Origin: Desulfurococcus amylolyticus Z-533
GTDB lineage: Archaea; Thermoproteota; Thermoprotei_A; Sulfolobales; Desulfurococcaceae
Direction of reading: 5' to 3'
Length of the DNA: 64,000 nt
Assembly: GCF_000513855.1 (NCBI RefSeq)
Contig: NZ_KI911318.1
Location: 266,087 to 330,086 of the forward strand
Shown here: positions 62,128 through 64,000 of the stretch, one piece after another
Position numbering within the stretch: position 1 is the stretch's first letter
How the letters are laid out: each line of letters opens with the position of its first letter
The notes under the pieces: generated by a model
Seen by the model: only the letters and a program-made list of their open reading frames with translations
Told to the model about the DNA's origin: nothing
The model's database searches: none
Translations under genes and position numbers: made by a program

Positions 62128-62772
62128 TTAAACCACCTCTATTCCCTTCTTCATGGCGATCTTGTAGGCAGCATATACGTCTTTCTCTCTAAACGGCTTT
62201 ATCCTTCCTATCCTCGACCCCAGTAACCTAGCGTCATCAATCTTTACGGAGCTAGGCGTGGTGTCGTCTTCACTGACAACTTCCACCTTCACCCCTGTGT
62301 CTTTTTTAAGTATTGACGCTAATTCAATGCCTCTGTGTCTTGAGCCAACTCTTATGATTATTCTCTCAGCGGGTACGCACTTCTTCAAGTAGTTGACCAC
62401 ATGGATTAAGTCTATGTATTCTCCTATACCATGTATTATGTATTCGCCGTCACCTACCACTATATAGCCTATTCGCCTACCAGGATCCACGCCGACCACT
62501 AGCTCATTATATATATCTTTCAAGTAGCTGGCTAGGATAGCCTTCTCTAAGATCCTGCAGTCATGGGTAGGGTCATAGAAGACGAGTATATCGCTTCTAC
62601 CGGCTACCTCCTCAGAGAACAGTGAGTAGTCCGTGTATAGGATGCTACCGTATGGGACTTCATCCCTGGTATAGTAATGGCTAAAAAAGATGTTTCTCTC
62701 ACGTAGAACGCTGAGTACATGTATAAACCACTTGGGCTCGTATATGGCTATAACCAATGGCCGCCTTTGCAA
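62128..62772 (-). CDS. Hypothetical protein with RNase H-like core
   Basis: 214 residues. The stretch VVGVDPGRRIGYIVVGDGEY (about residues 92-111) resembles the first beta-hairpin and acidic residue of the RNase H/RuvC fold, followed by a helix and IIIRVGSRHRGIELASIL, a pattern found in Holliday-junction-type or DUF429-like proteins. Other catalytic acids are not evident. It precedes the Clp1-like kinase gene by 52 bases on the same strand, and its start region is divergent from the RadB-like gene. Function uncertain. Confidence 0.6.
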   Translation of the reverse strand: MQRRPLVIAIYEPKWFIHVLSVLRERNIFFSHYYTRDEVPYGSILYTDYSLFSEEVAGRSDILVFYDPTHDCRILEKAILASYLKDIYNELVVGVDPGRRIGYIVVGDGEYIIHGIGEYIDLIHVVNYLKKCVPAERIIIRVGSRHRGIELASILKKDTGVKVEVVSEDDTTPSSVKIDDARLLGSRIGRIKPFREKDVYAAYKIAMKKGIEVV

Positions 62773-62822
62773 ATCAGTGAGTCACCAATATTACTCCTCT
62801 CAATACATAGAATACTTGGAAG

Positions 62823-63443
62823 GTGATTTTTATAGAGTTTTATACTGGTAACAGGGATATTGATGAATTGATCAGGAATGCAGCTACAATATTGTTTTAC
62901 GGTGTAGCCGGCTCTGGGAAGACATCTATGCTGATAACCATAGCCGGTAACTATTGCAGGAATGTGAAGTGCCTATATATGTCCACTGAGGAGACCTTAC
63001 ACTATGAGAAGGTGGCTGTAAACCCGGATAAATACCGTGATGTATTATTCACCGAGGTATATGATTTCAATAAACTTGTTGAGCTAGCTACATTAATCTA
63101 CCTCTATGGATCCAATGTTATTTTCGTAGATAGCTTAAACTCCTTATTCAGGCTTGAACCACTAGCGGAGAATTCCATGTCGAGGCTCGCATACGTGGTG
63201 GCATCAATTAGGAGGGTTGTCGAGGATGCAGGTGGAAAAATGTTCGCCTCGGCACAGGTGAGAACCCGGGAGGGTGAGAGTGAGCCTGTGGGTAAACCTG
63301 TATTAGAATACTACTTTGACGTGATAATAGAGCTAAATATAGGGGACTCAGTGAGATATGCTAGGATAGTTAAGCCAAAGCACATGGGCGGGGAGAAGAT
63401 TCATCGCTTTAGAATAACAAGGGAGGGTATAGAATGGATATAG
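62823..63443 (+). CDS. RecA-superfamily ATPase, RadB-like
   Basis: 206-residue RecA-fold protein with Walker A YGVAGSGKTSMLI (about residues 22-34), a Walker B strand VIFVDSLNSL (about 98-107) and a conserved SAQVR sensor (about 140). It is a single ATPase domain without the N-terminal helix-hairpin-helix domain of RadA, like archaeal RadB recombination accessory proteins, though the normal GCxxLD start is replaced by GNRDIDELI. GTG start. Its last 10 bases overlap the CDP-archaeol synthase gene, indicating co-transcription. Confidence 0.78.
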   Translation: MIFIEFYTGNRDIDELIRNAATILFYGVAGSGKTSMLITIAGNYCRNVKCLYMSTEETLHYEKVAVNPDKYRDVLFTEVYDFNKLVELATLIYLYGSNVIFVDSLNSLFRLEPLAENSMSRLAYVVASIRRVVEDAGGKMFASAQVRTREGESEPVGKPVLEYYFDVIIELNIGDSVRYARIVKPKHMGGEKIHRFRITREGIEWI

Positions 63444-63946
63444 AGTCCTATATTGCCTGGATCGTTAAATACTACTTGCCAGCAATGATCGCTAATGCCT
63501 CTCCACTACTAGTGAAGGGTGATAAAGTCATAGATAAGGGGAGACTGTTCATTGATGGTAAACCTATTCTAGGGAATCACAAGACCTGGGAGGGGTTTGC
63601 AATAGGGGTGATCAACTCATATTTAACTGGTTCAGCCGTGGGGATAGCCTTCAGGGATCCCTGTATACAAGTACTCTCAGTAGTAGCTGGTGTTTCAAGC
63701 ATGCTCGGAGACCTAGTAGGGGCCTTTATAAAACGAAGGCTTGGATTAAAACCGGGGAGACCTCTACCTATAATTGACCAGCTTAGTTTTACATTGATGA
63801 CGACTCTCTCATACCTTCTTCTCGGTGTAGTGGATGTTATAAGCCGTCCCGACTACGTGCTGTCAACGCTCGCGTTAATATTCATCCTACACGTGGCGGC
63901 GAACAATATCGCCTACATGCTTGGAGTGAAGGAGACAAGGTGGTAA
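63434..63946 (+). CDS. carS: CDP-archaeol synthase CarS
   Basis: Membrane enzyme that activates digeranylgeranylglyceryl phosphate with CTP for polar-lipid head-group attachment. 170 residues (about 512 bases), with four to five membrane segments and the signature loops PLLVKGDKVIDKG, GKPILGNHKTWEG (cytoplasmic active-site motif) and KRRLGLKPGRPLPIIDQ. Length and motif order are typical of the DUF46 family. Functionally downstream of the mevalonate genes in this window. Overlaps the RadB-like gene by 10 bases. Confidence 0.92.
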   Translation: MDIESYIAWIVKYYLPAMIANASPLLVKGDKVIDKGRLFIDGKPILGNHKTWEGFAIGVINSYLTGSAVGIAFRDPCIQVLSVVAGVSSMLGDLVGAFIKRRLGLKPGRPLPIIDQLSFTLMTTLSYLLLGVVDVISRPDYVLSTLALIFILHVAANNIAYMLGVKETRW

Positions 63947-63949
63947 CTC

Positions 63950-64000
63950 TCAGCCAAGAGCGCTCCTCGTAATTATATCTAGTAGTCTTTCAACTTCTCT
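63950..64000 (-). CDS. C-terminal end of a gene continuing past the right edge
   Basis: The last 51 bases, read on the minus strand, give 16 codons ending REVERLLDIITRSALG and a TGA at 63950-63952, directly convergent with carS. The open frame, helix-like composition and the usual 3-base spacing between convergent genes suggest the tail of a real protein. Too short to identify. Confidence 0.35.
   Translation of the reverse strand, partial: REVERLLDIITRSALG

Overview
This window is a dense stretch of an archaeal chromosome, almost certainly from a hyperthermophilic crenarchaeon of the Desulfurococcaceae (Desulfurococcus-like). The evidence is archaeal-only gene content: an ESCRT-III/CdvB-type protein, a WWDYG-type oligosaccharyltransferase, Elp3, CDP-archaeol synthase, an Lsm protein, UPF0147/UPF0148/DUF763 proteins, the archaeal branch of the mevalonate pathway, and frequent GTG/TTG starts with TATA-type promoters. 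No tRNA, rRNA or CRISPR array was seen. Organism assignment is inference.

Region by region. 1-3403 is a phosphate ABC transporter operon (pstSCAB, pstB running off the left edge), divergent from a PhoU-type regulator (3535-4551). 4531-6850 is feoAB for ferrous iron, with a strong candidate iron-regulator operator just downstream of its TATA box. 7121-8673 holds an unknown protein and a ZIP-family metal transporter. 8675-11576 is a compact lipoate cluster: two-piece lipoate-protein ligase (lplA, lplB) on one strand, and on the other two overlapping radical-SAM genes matching the LipS1/LipS2 type of archaeal lipoyl synthase.

11.6-14.0 kb and 15.43-20.78 kb are two blocks with clearly higher G+C than the rest, carrying broken genes. 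The first contains a CCCCGCCC hairpin, a decayed TnpB tail, a secreted protein and an orphan Thr-rich membrane anchor, and truncates a gene behind an Lsm gene. The second sits inside nucS: the N-terminal third of nucS lies at its right end, the C-terminal half at its left end. Its cargo is a truncated glycosyltransferase, a broken MFS gene, an unknown gene with an in-frame amber, an intact NfnAB/Sud-type NAD(P)H-ferredoxin oxidoreductase pair, a second DUF84 nucleotidase, and iorB plus the tail of iorA. The right junction creates an open chimeric frame (NucS N-domain joined to the IorA ferredoxin tail).

21.2-33.2 kb returns to native composition: a metallo-beta-lactamase nuclease, a glycosyltransferase, an ECF transporter (EcfT plus a double EcfA), a sugar-nucleotide pair (nucleotidyltransferase and degenerate hexomutase) preceded by a 27-codon frame, a PLD-type nuclease, an ion permease, the native DUF84 nucleotidase and an acetylornithine-type carbamoyltransferase. 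33.9-51.9 kb carries a phosphohexomutase, thiC with a frameshifted partner, a class III aminotransferase, elp3, DUF763, an alcohol dehydrogenase, mevalonate kinase, an Mrp ATPase and a short ESCRT-III protein. Two copies of a roughly 355-bp non-coding element (33224-33575 and 50234-50595) derive from the end of a tnpB gene and share a very conserved foldable core.

51.96-64 kb contains aglB, argF, small conserved archaeal genes, thymidylate kinase, then the two subunits of phosphomevalonate dehydratase and a UbiD-type decarboxylase, a Clp1-type kinase, a RecA-fold ATPase and CDP-archaeol synthase. With mevalonate kinase at 48.3 kb, much of the archaeal route from mevalonate to isopentenyl phosphate, and a later membrane-lipid step, lie within 16 kb.
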